DNA of 64,000 bases from the NCBI GenBank assembly GCA_022826565.1, contig JAJDUP010000049.1, positions 44,249-108,248 of the forward strand. The letters run 5' to 3'. The position numbers were made by a program, and so were the translations under genes. Under the pieces are notes generated by a model that was not told the origin of the DNA, ran no database searches, and worked only from the letters and a program-made list of their open reading frames with translations. Origin of the DNA: Gemmatimonadota bacterium (lineage in GTDB: Bacteria > Gemmatimonadota > Gemmatimonadetes > Longimicrobiales > Gaopeijiaceae). This document shows, one piece after another, positions 27,505 through 36,401 of the stretch (positions are counted from its first letter, which is position 1; each line of letters starts with the position of its first letter).

Positions 27505-28797
27505 ATGACGAATCGACTGATGAATCGATCAATGAAGACCGTCGTCCAGGCAACCCTCGTGCTCGCCATCCCGGCCCTGAGCGCCTGCGACGCACTCGAC
27601 GAACTGCTCAGCGTGGACGCCCCATCGCGAGTGATCGCCGCCGACCTCGAAAACCCGGCGTCGGCCGGACTGCTCGTGGCCAGCGTCGCCAACGAATTCC
27701 GCTGCACGCTGACCTACTACGCGGCCGCCAGCGCCCTGACCGGCAACGAATGGCGCGACGCCTCCAACAACTCCGTGCTCAACATCTGGGACCAGCGGGT
27801 GCACGACACCAGCGGATACGGATCCCAGTACGCGAGCGCCGACTGCGGGAGCGGCCAGCCCGCCCTCTACCGGCCCATGTCCCGCACCCGCTGGCTCGCC
27901 GACTTTACGCTGGGCCTGCTTTCGGAGTGGACCACCGAGGAGGTGCCCGACAAGGCCGCCTACGAGGCCGAAGTGGCGCTCTATGCGGGCTACTCCTACA
28001 TCCTGTTCGGCGAGTCGATGTGCACGGTCGCCTTCGACGAGGGTCCCGAGCAGATGCCCGCCGAGGCCTTCAACCTTGCGATCGCGCGGTTCGACCAGGC
28101 GATGGCGGCGGGAGCCAGCGGAGACATCCTGCACGCCGCCCAGGTGGGCAAGGCCCGCGCGCAACTCAACCTCAGCCAGAAGTCGGCGGCCATGTCGACC
28201 GCAGCTTCGGTGCCCGACGGATTCTCCTTCGAACTCCACTACTCCAACGCCGAACCGGTGACCCGCAACAAGCTGTGGGAGTTCAACATCGACCACGAGA
28301 ACGTCACGGTCGCCGAGCCCTACCGGGACGTCCGGTACGCCGACATCCCCGATCCGCGCGTAGCGGTCCGCAGCGCCGGATCCACCAATTCCCAGACCGG
28401 CATCCCGATCTACGTCTCCGCGAAGTACCCGGATGCCTCGTCACCGATCGAGATGGCCGGATACGCCGAGGCGCAGCTGATCATCGCCGAGGGACAGATC
28501 GACGCGGGCAACCTCGACGGTGCGGTCGCCATCTTCAACATGCTTCACCGCTTCGCCGAGCTGCCGGAATACGACGGCGACATGACCGCCACCGCCCTCA
28601 TGACCCAGCTCATCTACGAGCGCGCGGCCGAGAACTACCTCGAGGGCCAGCACCTGCAGGACCTGAAGCGCCTGAACATCCCCCTCTACCCGCCGACCGG
28701 GACCGACGACGGTTTCGGCGGCGCCTACGGTGACGAGATCTGCTTCGAGCTTCCCGCCACCGAGTTCCAGAACAACCCGTCGATCTCGGGCAGCTGA
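27505..28797 (+). CDS. SusD/RagB-like outer-membrane lipoprotein
   Basis: The 430-residue protein has a lipoprotein signal ending PALSAC (Cys28), then a helical SusD-like body with tetratricopeptide-type helices (YEAEVALYAGYSYILFGESMCTVAFDEG, residues about 155-180; ALMTQLIYERAAENYLEGQHLQDLKRL near 375-400). SusD proteins sit on the cell surface and hand substrate to the SusC channel. It follows the SusC gene by 13 bases. It is at the short end for the family (usually 450-600), closest to the RagB/SusD forms common in Gemmatimonadota. The bound ligand cannot be read from the sequence. Confidence 0.9.
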   Translation: MTNRLMNRSMKTVVQATLVLAIPALSACDALDELLSVDAPSRVIAADLENPASAGLLVASVANEFRCTLTYYAAASALTGNEWRDASNNSVLNIWDQRVHDTSGYGSQYASADCGSGQPALYRPMSRTRWLADFTLGLLSEWTTEEVPDKAAYEAEVALYAGYSYILFGESMCTVAFDEGPEQMPAEAFNLAIARFDQAMAAGASGDILHAAQVGKARAQLNLSQKSAAMSTAASVPDGFSFELHYSNAEPVTRNKLWEFNIDHENVTVAEPYRDVRYADIPDPRVAVRSAGSTNSQTGIPIYVSAKYPDASSPIEMAGYAEAQLIIAEGQIDAGNLDGAVAIFNMLHRFAELPEYDGDMTATALMTQLIYERAAENYLEGQHLQDLKRLNIPLYPPTGTDDGFGGAYGDEICFELPATEFQNNPSISGS

Positions 28798-28798
28798 C

Positions 28799-29314
28799 TT
28801 GAGACGCCGGACCCACCCGGGGGCCCGCGGCGGACGCTTCCGTCGCGGGCTCCCGCGTCTCGCCCGCCTCCTCTCGCTGCTGGCCGTGGCGGCGTCGGCA
28901 AGCGCGTGCCGCACCTGGCAGCCCACGACCACGAGCCTTGAGGACTTGATCGCAGCGGAGCGCCCCGAGCGCGTGCGCGTAACCGTCCCTGGAGGCTCGC
29001 AGATGACCCTGCGCAATCCGATCCTGGTCAACGACTCACTCGTCGCGGGCGTGGCGGCCGATCCCGGGGCACCCTTCGCCACCGCGCGTCCCGGCCTGCC
29101 GGCAAGCGCCGTGGAAGCGGTCGAAGTGGCGCAGCTCGACAAGGGCAGAACCATCGCCCTGGGCGTCGGGATCGTGGCGGCCGCACTCGGCTGGGCCAGG
29201 TTCGCGAGCGCCAACAGCTCCGGCGAGCCGCCGGTGGACCCTCCTCTGGAGAAGTCCGGCCTCCGTCCACGCGAATCGGGGGGCATTCGGATCGTCTGGC
29301 GCTTCCCCTGGTGA
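28799..29314 (+). CDS. Small lipoprotein of unknown function
   Basis: I place the start at the TTG at 28799, one base after the SusD stop, giving 171 residues; the frame is open further upstream but overlaps susD. Residues 20-37 (LARLLSLLAVAASASAC) form a lipoprotein signal with a likely lipidated cysteine at 37. The body contains TTTSLEDLIAAERPERVRVTVPGGSQMTL and then a hydrophobic stretch (RTIALGVGIVAAALGWARF, about 131-149) that could be a membrane segment. I do not recognise a family. Position directly after susC/susD and before a strong terminator suggests it is the last gene of that operon. Confidence 0.6.
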   Translation: MRRRTHPGARGGRFRRGLPRLARLLSLLAVAASASACRTWQPTTTSLEDLIAAERPERVRVTVPGGSQMTLRNPILVNDSLVAGVAADPGAPFATARPGLPASAVEAVEVAQLDKGRTIALGVGIVAAALGWARFASANSSGEPPVDPPLEKSGLRPRESGGIRIVWRFPW

Positions 29315-29316
29315 CG

Positions 29317-29339
29317 GGCAGCCCGCGCGGCGGGCTGCC
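29317..29339 (+). terminator. Hairpin terminator of the susC/susD operon
   Basis: Two perfect 10-base arms (GGCAGCCCGC and its complement) flank a 3-base loop, starting two bases after the stop at 29314. No T-tract follows, as is common for GC-rich genomes. Confidence 0.65.
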
Positions 29340-29485
29340 TCAGGGCGGAGATTCGGACGCGGCCCCCGGAACTTCGCCTCCGCACCGCTGGAAGCGCGGC
29401 TGCGGGCGATGTATGGTTCACTTCCCGGCCCGCCGGTCACGCCTCCATCCACCCGGACCCTCCAGCCGGACCATGAGGAGCCCAC

Positions 29486-29836
29486 ATGGCCCAGGACACC
29501 CTCTTCTCGAAGATCGTAAGCGGCGAAATCGCCGCCGACATCGTCTACCAGGACGACCTCGTCACCGCCTTCCGCGACATCCGCCCCCTCACCCCCACGC
29601 ACGTCCTCATAGTACCCAACCGCGTGATCCCCACCCTGGCCGACGTGTCGGACGAGGACGAAGCCCTGCTGGGACGGATGCTGCGCATCGCGGCGCACAT
29701 CGCCGAGGAGGAGGGGATCGCCGACGACGGCTACCGGGTGATGATCAACTGCAAGGACCACGGCGGCCAGGAGATCTACCACCTGCACCTGCACCTCATG
29801 GGCGGCCGGCCGGTGGGACCGATGGTGGCGCGGTAG
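29486..29836 (+). CDS. HIT-family nucleotide-binding protein
   Basis: The 116-residue protein is a typical HinT-like histidine-triad hydrolase. It has the opening [18 protein letters not shown], the [13 protein letters not shown] segment and the catalytic triad motif HLHLHL at residues 99-104 ([14 protein letters not shown]). Such proteins hydrolyse adenosine phosphoramidates and aminoacyl-AMP-like compounds in the cytoplasm. The size is standard and the protein is complete. It lies ten bases before the PIG-L gene on the same strand, which may only reflect a shared transcript. Confidence 0.95.
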   Translation: MAQDTLFSKIVSGEIAADIVYQDDLVTAFRDIRPLTPTHVLIVPNRVIPTLADVSDEDEALLGRMLRIAAHIAEEEGIADDGYRVMINCKDHGGQEIYHLHLHLMGGRPVGPMVAR

Positions 29837-29846
29837 GGAGCGGCGG

Positions 29847-32669
29847 ATGTCGGCACGGGTCTTCCTGGCGGCCATCGCCGCACTGGCGACGCCGGGCGCG
29901 GCTCACGCCTGGCCCGCCGTGCAGGTCCCACCGGCGACCCGGCCCCCTCCCACCCTCGACCGCGTCCTCGCCTTCCCCCGCTCCATCCCCGGCGAGGAGC
30001 TGCACCCCGACCGGGGCGCGGCGGGCGCCTGGCACCGGATCCGCAAGCTCGCCACCACGGCCAGCATCCTGCACGTCACCGCCCACCCCGACGACGAGCA
30101 CTCCGGCATGCTCACCCTGGCCAGCCGCGGCTGGGGCGCCCGCACCGCGCTGCTCAGCCTGAACCGGGGCGAAGCGGGCGCCAACGCGATCGGCCCCGAG
30201 CTCTTCGACGGCCTCGGCCTGATCCGCACCCGCGAACTCGTTCTCTCGGGACGCTACTACGGCCTCGACGACCTCTACTTCACGACCGCCCTCGACTACG
30301 GCTACTCGAAGTCCGTCGAGGAGGCGTTCCGGAGCTGGGACCGCGAGGCCGTGCTGGAGGACATGGTGCGGGTGATCCGCCTCAACCGCCCGCTCGTGGT
30401 CGTGTCGCGGTTCCACGGGACCCGCCGCGACGGTCACGGCAACCACCACGCGGCCGGCGTGCTCACCCCGGAGGCGGTCGCCGCGGCGGCCGATCCCGCC
30501 CGCTTCCCGGAGCAGATCGCGCGCGAAGGGCTGCGTCCGTGGCGGGTGCCGAGGGTCTATCGCGGCGGTGTGCGCGTGGGGGAGCCGTACCACGTCGCGG
30601 TGGATGGGAACGGCTACTCCCCGTCGCTCGGGACCACCTACCAGCGCTGGGCGAGCCTCGGCCTGAGCCTGCAGCGCTCGCAGACGTCTGGGCGGCTGAG
30701 GCGGGGCGGCGGGCAGGTGTACTGGTACGAGCGGCTCGATGCGACCGGGCCGGAGGCACGCGGCCGCACGCGGGAGGATGGATTTGTCGGCCAAAATGGG
30801 CCCGAATTGGCGGACAGCGGTCGGAATGGAGCGTTTGTCGGCCAGAAACGGCCCGATATGGCGGACAACGGTCAGGGAATCGGTGTTGTCGGCCAGAATG
30901 GGCCACAAGTGGCGGACAACTTCTTTGCCGGGCTCGACACCAGGCTCACGGGGCTGCCGTCGCTGCTGGGCGAGGAGGTAGATAGGGGTGTGGCCGGGCA
31001 GTTGGCCGAGGTGCAGGAGGTCATCGATGAGGTGGTTCGCGACTTCGACTTCACGGCGCCGGGGGCGTCGCTGGCCGGGCTCGCGCGCGGGCTGGCGCTG
31101 CTGCGTGCCGTGAAGGGCGGGGCGGGGGTTTCGGCGGAGATGGGCTTTCAGCTGGCCGTGAAGGAGCGGCAGTTCGAGGATGCGATCGTTGCCGGGGCGG
31201 GGGTGGAGGTGGTGGCCGAACTGGGGACCGCGACGGGGGGGGCGGTGGTCGTGCCGGGTGAGGTGGTGGGGGTGGTCGTGCGGGTCGAGAGTGCGATCCC
31301 CGACCGCGTCGAGTTGGTCGGGGCACGGATTGTTCCCGGCGGTGGCGAGGCCGTCCCGGTCTCACCGGACGGACGAACGGATGTCCGGATTCCCGCCGAT
31401 GCCGCGACCGAGGGGCCGCACTTCCACCGTGATGGACTGGCGACAAACCACTATCAGGTCTCGGACTCCTCAGCCTTGCATCTGCCGTGGCGGTCGCCCC
31501 GGTTCTTCGCCGAGCTCGACCTGGTGGTGGATGGAATCGAGGTGGCCCGGACGCAACCCATCGTTGGATGGGTGCCGAACACGCCGTACGGTTCCCTCGC
31601 GCGGCGAGCGGAGGTGCTGCCTCCGGTGGCGGTATCGATGACCCCGGCCGTGCGAATCGTGCCTGGGGGGAGCGATGGGGGTGAGGGCGGCGTCAGCCGC
31701 TCCATCCCGGTTCTCGTGCGGATGGAGGCTCATGCGCCGGATGTTTCCGCCGAGGCGAGGCTCGAACTTCCCGCAGGCTGGACTGGGACGCCCTCCTCGG
31801 TGCGGCACGGCTTCCGCAGCCGGGGCGAGGCGGCCGAAGCTCTTTTCTCCATCACACCCGCCGCGGATTGGACAGGCGACGCTGTAGTCGATGCGGTCGT
31901 GCGGGCCAGGCGGGACGACACCGAGCGCGAGTACCGCGCCGGCTACCAGACGATCGTCCATCGCGATCTGCCGCTCGCGAGGCTGCGGCGCACGGCGAGC
32001 ACCCTGGTCCGGTTGGCGGCGGCGGCGCCCCTCGATGGCGTGACTGTCGGCTATGTGATGGGTGTGGGGGACGAGGTGCCAGCGGCAATCGAAGCGCTCG
32101 GCGCGACCGCGCGGCTGCTTGGAGAGGCCGACCTGACCGGCGGCGCGCTGGAGGGTTTCGACGCGATCGTGGTTGGGACGCGCGCATACGCGATTCGGCG
32201 CGACCTGATCGAGAACAATCAGCGGCTGCTCGACTACGCACGTGGGGGCGGCAATCTGGTCGTGCTCTATCAGACGCAGGAGTTCGTGCCGGGCGAGATG
32301 GCGCCCTATCCGGCGTCGCTGCCGCGGGGGGCGGAGGAGGTGTCGGAAGAGGACGCGCCGGTCGAGTTGCTGGCACCGGATCATCCCCTGCTGGCCAGCC
32401 CCAACCGGCTCTCCTCGGTCGATTTCGACGGCTGGCTCGAGCAACGGGGCTCGAAGTTCTTCACCGAGTGGGATCGGGCGTACACGCCGCTGGTCGAAAC
32501 GCATGACACCGGACAGGAGCCGCAGCTGGGTGTCTGGCTGACGGCCGGGGTCGGCGCGGGGCGGTACAGCTACCTGGCGCTGGCGCTGCACCGGCAGCTG
32601 CCGTACGGGGTGCCGGGGGCGTACCGGATCCTGTCCAACGTACTCTGGCCGCGCGCGCCGGCCGGATGA
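29847..32669 (+). CDS. Exported PIG-L-family deacetylase with C-terminal extension
   Basis: The 940-residue protein opens with a signal peptide (ending PGAAHAW). The catalytic PIG-L/LmbE domain (about residues 65-300) has the zinc motif AHPDDE at 79-84 and HGNHHAAG at 197-204. These enzymes remove N-acetyl groups from GlcNAc-containing glycoconjugates. Residues 313-358 are three tandem copies of a 17-residue unit that interrupts the sequence between the catalytic domain and the rest. The C-terminal half contains beta-sandwich domains similar to NPCBM-associated modules (about 500-730) and ends in a glutamine-amidotransferase-like fold (YVMGVGDEVPAAIEALGATARLLGE). The gene is followed after 20 bases by a symporter gene. 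Confidence 0.88.
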   Translation: MSARVFLAAIAALATPGAAHAWPAVQVPPATRPPPTLDRVLAFPRSIPGEELHPDRGAAGAWHRIRKLATTASILHVTAHPDDEHSGMLTLASRGWGARTALLSLNRGEAGANAIGPELFDGLGLIRTRELVLSGRYYGLDDLYFTTALDYGYSKSVEEAFRSWDREAVLEDMVRVIRLNRPLVVVSRFHGTRRDGHGNHHAAGVLTPEAVAAAADPARFPEQIAREGLRPWRVPRVYRGGVRVGEPYHVAVDGNGYSPSLGTTYQRWASLGLSLQRSQTSGRLRRGGGQVYWYERLDATGPEARGRTREDGFVGQNGPELADSGRNGAFVGQKRPDMADNGQGIGVVGQNGPQVADNFFAGLDTRLTGLPSLLGEEVDRGVAGQLAEVQEVIDEVVRDFDFTAPGASLAGLARGLALLRAVKGGAGVSAEMGFQLAVKERQFEDAIVAGAGVEVVAELGTATGGAVVVPGEVVGVVVRVESAIPDRVELVGARIVPGGGEAVPVSPDGRTDVRIPADAATEGPHFHRDGLATNHYQVSDSSALHLPWRSPRFFAELDLVVDGIEVARTQPIVGWVPNTPYGSLARRAEVLPPVAVSMTPAVRIVPGGSDGGEGGVSRSIPVLVRMEAHAPDVSAEARLELPAGWTGTPSSVRHGFRSRGEAAEALFSITPAADWTGDAVVDAVVRARRDDTEREYRAGYQTIVHRDLPLARLRRTASTLVRLAAAAPLDGVTVGYVMGVGDEVPAAIEALGATARLLGEADLTGGALEGFDAIVVGTRAYAIRRDLIENNQRLLDYARGGGNLVVLYQTQEFVPGEMAPYPASLPRGAEEVSEEDAPVELLAPDHPLLASPNRLSSVDFDGWLEQRGSKFFTEWDRAYTPLVETHDTGQEPQLGVWLTAGVGAGRYSYLALALHRQLPYGVPGAYRILSNVLWPRAPAG
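30783..30920 (+). repeat. Three in-frame palindromic repeats inside the PIG-L gene
   Basis: Three copies of a 36-base unit begin at 30783, 30834 and 30885, spaced by 15 bases (51-base period, so the reading frame is kept). Each starts with TTTGTCGGCCA or GTTGTCGGCCA and ends with TGGCGGACA(A/G)C, so its two ends are imperfect inverted repeats and each copy can form a hairpin. The protein reads VGQNGPELAD, VGQKRPDMAD and VGQNGPQVAD in the three copies. No relatives of the PIG-L fold need this segment. It looks like a small palindromic element inserted in frame and then amplified. Confidence 0.85.
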
Positions 32670-32689
32670 GCGGATAGGGCGCGCGCATC

Positions 32690-34561
32690 GTGAGCCTCGG
32701 CACGGCCGACTGGATCGTCGTCGCGCTCTACGGCGCGCTCACGCTGTCGATCGGGCTCCGCCTGGCCCGCCGGGCGGGGCGCAGCGTCGAGGATTACTTC
32801 GTGGCGGGGCGCTCCCTGCCGTGGTGGATCGCGGGCACGTCCATCGCCGCGACCTGGTTCGCGAGCGACGCGCCTCTGGCCACGGCCGCGCTGGTGCGCC
32901 GGCAGGGGGTGTTCGGCAACTGGCTGTGGTGGTACGAGGCGGCCGGCATCCTGATGCTGACCTTCTTCTACGCGCGGCTGTGGCGGCGGGCCGGGGTCCT
33001 GACGGACGCCGAGGTGATCGAGCTGCGCTACGGCGGGGCGCCGGCGCGGATCCTGCGGGGGTTCTCGGCGGTGTACCAGGGGTTGGTAAAGAACGCGGTG
33101 GTGATGGGGTGGGTGATGCTGGCGATGGTCAAGTTCAGCCAGGTGCTGCTCGGGTGGGACGCGGCGCTGACGCTGACCGTGTGCGTGGGGCTGGCGCTGG
33201 TGTATACGGTCGCGTCGGGGCTGTGGGGGGTGGTGGTCACCGACATGCTGCAGTTCGTGGCCGGGATGTTGGGGTCGATCACGCTCGCGGGGATCGTGCT
33301 GGCGCGGTTCGGGGGGCCGGGCGGGATGGCGGCGGCGATCCGGGAGCAACCGGAGGCGCCGGCGGGCGCGCTGGACCTGGTGCCGAGCGCGGCGAATGCA
33401 TCCTCGCTGGAGGTGCTGTCGTTCCTGTGCCTGATCCTGATCCTGTGGATGCGCAGCGGGCAGGGGGACGGGTACGTGGCGCAGCGGTTGTTCGCGACCC
33501 GGGACGAGCGGCAGTCGGTGATGGCGTCGCTCTGGTTCGCCTTCGCCGGGACGGTGCTGCTGACGTGGCCGTGGATCGTGGCCGGGCTGGGGTCGCTGCT
33601 GGTGTTCCCGATGGGCGCGGGGGCGGATCCGGCGCTGGTCGCCGACCCCGAGCTCGCGTACCCGATGATGATCCGCGAACTCATGCCCGCCGGGCTTCGC
33701 GGCCTGATGGTCGCGACGTTCCTGGCCGCCTTCATGAGCACGATGGACACGCACCTGTGCTGGGGCGCGTCGTACATGGTGAACGACGTCTACCGCCGCT
33801 TCGTCAGGCGCGATGCGTCCGAGCGCCACTACGTGACCGCCTCGCGGGTGGCGGTGGTGGGGCTGGCGGTGCTGGCCGCGTTCGTCGCCTGGCAGATGGA
33901 GTCGATCCAGAGAGGGTGGATCTACATCATCGAACTGACCGCGGGGGTGGCGGTGGTATGGCTGCTCCGGTGGTATTGGTGGCGGGTGAATGCCTGGGCG
34001 GAGATCGCCGCCATGGCGGGATCGGTGGTGCTCGCGAACGGCCGCCTGCTCCTGGGCGCGGTGCAGGCCGCCATCCCCTTGCCGGCTGCATTCCTGAACT
34101 TTGCAGACCGCTTCTACGCACCGGAGATGGACCTGGTGCGGGCCGTGGTCATCCTCGTCACCTGCACGCTGGTCTGGCTGATTGTGATCCATTTCACAAG
34201 CCCCGAGAAGGACGAAGTGCTGGACCGCTTCCATCGGCGGGTGCGGCCGGGCGGCTGGTGGGCCCCGGTCGCGGCGCGGACCGGCGTGGTTTCGGGCGAT
34301 CCGGGGGCAGCCCGCATGTGGACGGGCTTCGGCTTCGGTGCGCTCTTCGTCTACGGCAGCCTGCTCGGGATCGGCTGCATGCTGACGGGACGGGCCCTTG
34401 TCGGCGTGCTGCTGCTGGCGGTTTCCGTCGCGGCCGCTGTCGTGACCGTGCGCCTGGCCGACGCCGACAACCCGCCACCCGGTGGCGCAGGTCAGCCCCT
34501 GCCCCCCGACGATGGCAGCCCAACGCTGGTCGGCTCGGCTGCGGCGTCCGAGACCCCATGA
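32690..34561 (+). CDS. Sodium:solute symporter
   Basis: The 623-residue protein starts with GTG at 32690 and has the SSS-family pattern: the N-terminal helix ADWIVVALYGALTLSIGLRLARRAGRSVEDYFVAGRSLPWW, the conserved SIAATWFASDAPLATAALV and a sodium-site helix near FLAAFMSTMDTHLCWGASYMVNDVYRRF (about residues 343-372). About 14 hydrophobic segments are visible. It imports a small solute, often a sugar or an organic acid, with sodium. The last 60 residues form a soluble proline-rich tail. Its stop overlaps the GH4 start (ATGA), so a sugar or glycoside is the likely cargo. Confidence 0.88.
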   Translation: MSLGTADWIVVALYGALTLSIGLRLARRAGRSVEDYFVAGRSLPWWIAGTSIAATWFASDAPLATAALVRRQGVFGNWLWWYEAAGILMLTFFYARLWRRAGVLTDAEVIELRYGGAPARILRGFSAVYQGLVKNAVVMGWVMLAMVKFSQVLLGWDAALTLTVCVGLALVYTVASGLWGVVVTDMLQFVAGMLGSITLAGIVLARFGGPGGMAAAIREQPEAPAGALDLVPSAANASSLEVLSFLCLILILWMRSGQGDGYVAQRLFATRDERQSVMASLWFAFAGTVLLTWPWIVAGLGSLLVFPMGAGADPALVADPELAYPMMIRELMPAGLRGLMVATFLAAFMSTMDTHLCWGASYMVNDVYRRFVRRDASERHYVTASRVAVVGLAVLAAFVAWQMESIQRGWIYIIELTAGVAVVWLLRWYWWRVNAWAEIAAMAGSVVLANGRLLLGAVQAAIPLPAAFLNFADRFYAPEMDLVRAVVILVTCTLVWLIVIHFTSPEKDEVLDRFHRRVRPGGWWAPVAARTGVVSGDPGAARMWTGFGFGALFVYGSLLGIGCMLTGRALVGVLLLAVSVAAAVVTVRLADADNPPPGGAGQPLPPDDGSPTLVGSAAASETP

Positions 34562-35997
34562 AGATCGTCCTCGTCGGCGCCGGCAGCCGCGAATTCGGCC
34601 CCGCCTCCATCCGCGACATCCTCCTCAGCGAACCCCTCTGCGACGGCGGCATCGAGATCGCCCTGGTCGACATCGACCCGTCCGGCCTGCCCCGCGCGCA
34701 CGCCTATGCCGAAGCCGTCGCGGAGCGCCTGGAGCGCTCCGCCACGGTGACGAGCTCCACCCGCGTGGCCGACGCCCTCCCCGGCGCCGACGCCGTCATC
34801 CTCTCGATCGAAATCAACCGCTACTTCTACTGGGCGCAGGACTTCCATGTGCCCCGCGCCTTCGGCTTCCGCCAGATCTACGGCGAGAACGGCGGGCCCG
34901 GCGGCCTCTTCCACGCGCTCCGCAACATGGGGCCGACCGTCGACGTCGCCCGCGCCATGGAGCGCCACTGCCCGGACGCCTGGCTCGTCAACTACACCAA
35001 TCCCCTGACCAAGCTCTGCGAAGCGGTGAGCCGCCTGAGCGACATCCGCACAGTCGGCCTGTGCCACGGCGTCTTCCACGGCATCGAGCAGATGGCGCGC
35101 ATCCTGGAACTCCCGCCCGAGCGCCTGGACGCCCGCGCGAGCGGCCTGAACCACTTCTCCTGGTTCGAGTCCGTGACCGACCGCGAAACGGGCGACGACC
35201 TCTACCCCCGGCTGCGCGAGCGCGAGCGCGCCGCCGACCTGATGCACGACTGGGACGAAATCGCGCTCAGCCGCATCCTCTTCCGCGTCTTCGGCCGCTT
35301 CCCCAGCCCCGGCGCCAATCACATCGGGGAGTACATCCGCTGGGCGGGCGACTTCCTCGCCAGCAGCGCGCTCCAGTTCTTCTACGACCCTGCCGATGGC
35401 CATCCCTGGGAGACGGGCGAAGTCCCCACCTGGATCTACAACCTCGGCGATAACCCGACCCAGACGCCGCTGTTCCCCGGGGAGCGGCGGGAGCGCGCGC
35501 GGGGAAGCCGCGAGGAGCGTGCGCGGGACGGCCGGCAGGAGCCTGCGCGGGGCATCCGGCAGGAGCACGAGGGCGATGCGGGCACCGACACGCAGTCGTC
35601 CGCAGATGCGCCCCTGTCACCTTCCGGCGAACTCGCCGTCCCCCTTCTCGAAGGAGTCCTTTGCGGCGAGAAGCGCTACCTGGACGCGGTCAACGTTCCC
35701 AACGTGGCCTGCATCCCGGGCCTGCCCGACGGCGCGGTCGTAGAGGTTCCGGCCAGAGCATGTGCATCTGGATTGCACCCGCTCACCATGAAGCCGCTGC
35801 CCGAGGGCATCCTGGCGCTGCTGCGCACCCAGGTCAGCATCAGCCGGCTCCTCGTGGACGCTTTCGCATCCCGCTCGCGGCGCCCCCTCCTCCAGGCGCT
35901 GCTCCTGGATCCCACGACCGAGTCCTACCGGCAATCGGTGGCCTTGATCGACGAGATGTGCCGGCTGCAGAAGAATGTGTTGCCGGAATTGGAGTGA
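34558..35997 (+). CDS. GH4 NAD-dependent glycosidase
   Basis: The 479-residue protein matches glycoside hydrolase family 4. It has an N-terminal NAD-binding turn (KIVLVGAGSREFGP, residues 2-15), VDIDP, NYTNPLT (145-151), the metal-ligand segment GLCHG (167-171; Cys169) and GLNHFSW (196-202; His199). GH4 enzymes cleave glycosides by an oxidation-elimination route using NAD and a divalent metal, in the cytoplasm. Between the core and the C-terminus lies a charged insert of about 50 residues (307-359) that begins with four 8-residue repeats. The gene is translationally coupled to the symporter, which probably supplies its substrate. Confidence 0.88.
   Translation: MKIVLVGAGSREFGPASIRDILLSEPLCDGGIEIALVDIDPSGLPRAHAYAEAVAERLERSATVTSSTRVADALPGADAVILSIEINRYFYWAQDFHVPRAFGFRQIYGENGGPGGLFHALRNMGPTVDVARAMERHCPDAWLVNYTNPLTKLCEAVSRLSDIRTVGLCHGVFHGIEQMARILELPPERLDARASGLNHFSWFESVTDRETGDDLYPRLRERERAADLMHDWDEIALSRILFRVFGRFPSPGANHIGEYIRWAGDFLASSALQFFYDPADGHPWETGEVPTWIYNLGDNPTQTPLFPGERRERARGSREERARDGRQEPARGIRQEHEGDAGTDTQSSADAPLSPSGELAVPLLEGVLCGEKRYLDAVNVPNVACIPGLPDGAVVEVPARACASGLHPLTMKPLPEGILALLRTQVSISRLLVDAFASRSRRPLLQALLLDPTTESYRQSVALIDEMCRLQKNVLPELE
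35476..35571 (+). repeat. Four tandem 24-base coding repeats in the GH4 gene
   Basis: Four consecutive 24-base units start at 35476, 35500, 35524 and 35548. They encode PGERRERA, RGSREERA, RDGRQEPA and RGIRQEHE, an arginine- and glutamate-rich stretch at residues 307-338. The insert is not part of the GH4 fold as known and is likely a disordered, length-variable loop. Confidence 0.8.
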
Positions 35998-36066
35998 TAT
36001 CAGGCGATGGGTGCGGAGCCATGCCCGTGCGCACCCAAGTCGATTGATCGCGCTGGCCTTTGACGC

Positions 36067-36100
36067 TTGACAGGCCACATTAACATGGCCATTATGGCCA
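36067..36100 (+). promoter_or_regulatory. Promoter and palindromic operator of the Phd/VapC module
   Basis: TTGACA at 36067-36072 and CATTAT at 36090-36095 are separated by 17 bases; the ATG lies six bases after the -10, so the transcript is probably leaderless. A perfect palindrome TGGCCAT-T-ATGGCCA (36086-36100) covers the -10 box, and GGCCA at 36073-36077 forms a second inverted repeat with the first half-site. This is the expected autorepressor site of a Phd-type antitoxin. Confidence 0.7.
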
Positions 36101-36101
36101 G

Positions 36102-36401
36102 ATGAAACGGGCTAGCGTCAGCGAAACGAAGAACGGACTCAGTGGGCTGCTGAGCGAGGTGCGCCGCGGAGAGACCGTATTGATCACGCATCGGGGCACG
36201 CCGGTCGCGCGGATTGAACCCTGTCGCGTTGACGGCCCCGGCGCGGACCGCGCTGCTGCCGAGCTGCTGAGCCGGGGCGTTGCGGTCCCACCACGCGCAC
36301 CGCTTGATGTCGAGCGATTCCTGGGGAGACCGGTACCACGGCTGACCGGAGGTGTCCCGGCCAGCGAGATCATCGCGGCCGAGCGCCGGGCGAGCCGTTG
36401 A
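36102..36401 (+). CDS. Phd/YefM-type antitoxin
   Basis: The 99-residue protein begins MKRASVSETKNGLSGLLSEVRRGETVLITHRGTPVARIEP, the N-terminal Phd/YefM fold that binds operator DNA. The C-terminal part (ERFLGRPVPRLTGGVPASEIIAAERR) is the likely toxin-neutralising tail. It lies directly behind a palindromic operator and overlaps the PIN toxin start as TTGA (36398-36401), the usual gene order for these modules. The fold assignment is firm; pairing with a PIN toxin rather than Doc or YoeB is common for such antitoxins. Confidence 0.9.
   Translation: MKRASVSETKNGLSGLLSEVRRGETVLITHRGTPVARIEPCRVDGPGADRAAAELLSRGVAVPPRAPLDVERFLGRPVPRLTGGVPASEIIAAERRASR

Noticed and set aside
30783..30920. CRISPR-like array (36-base repeats)
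   Set aside because: Only three copies, spacers of 15 bases, inside a reading frame and with coding conservation; no cas genes are present.
32821..34557. Long open frame upstream of and continuous with the GH4 gene
   Set aside because: It is the symporter sequence read in another frame; the GH4 fold begins at the ATG at 34558.
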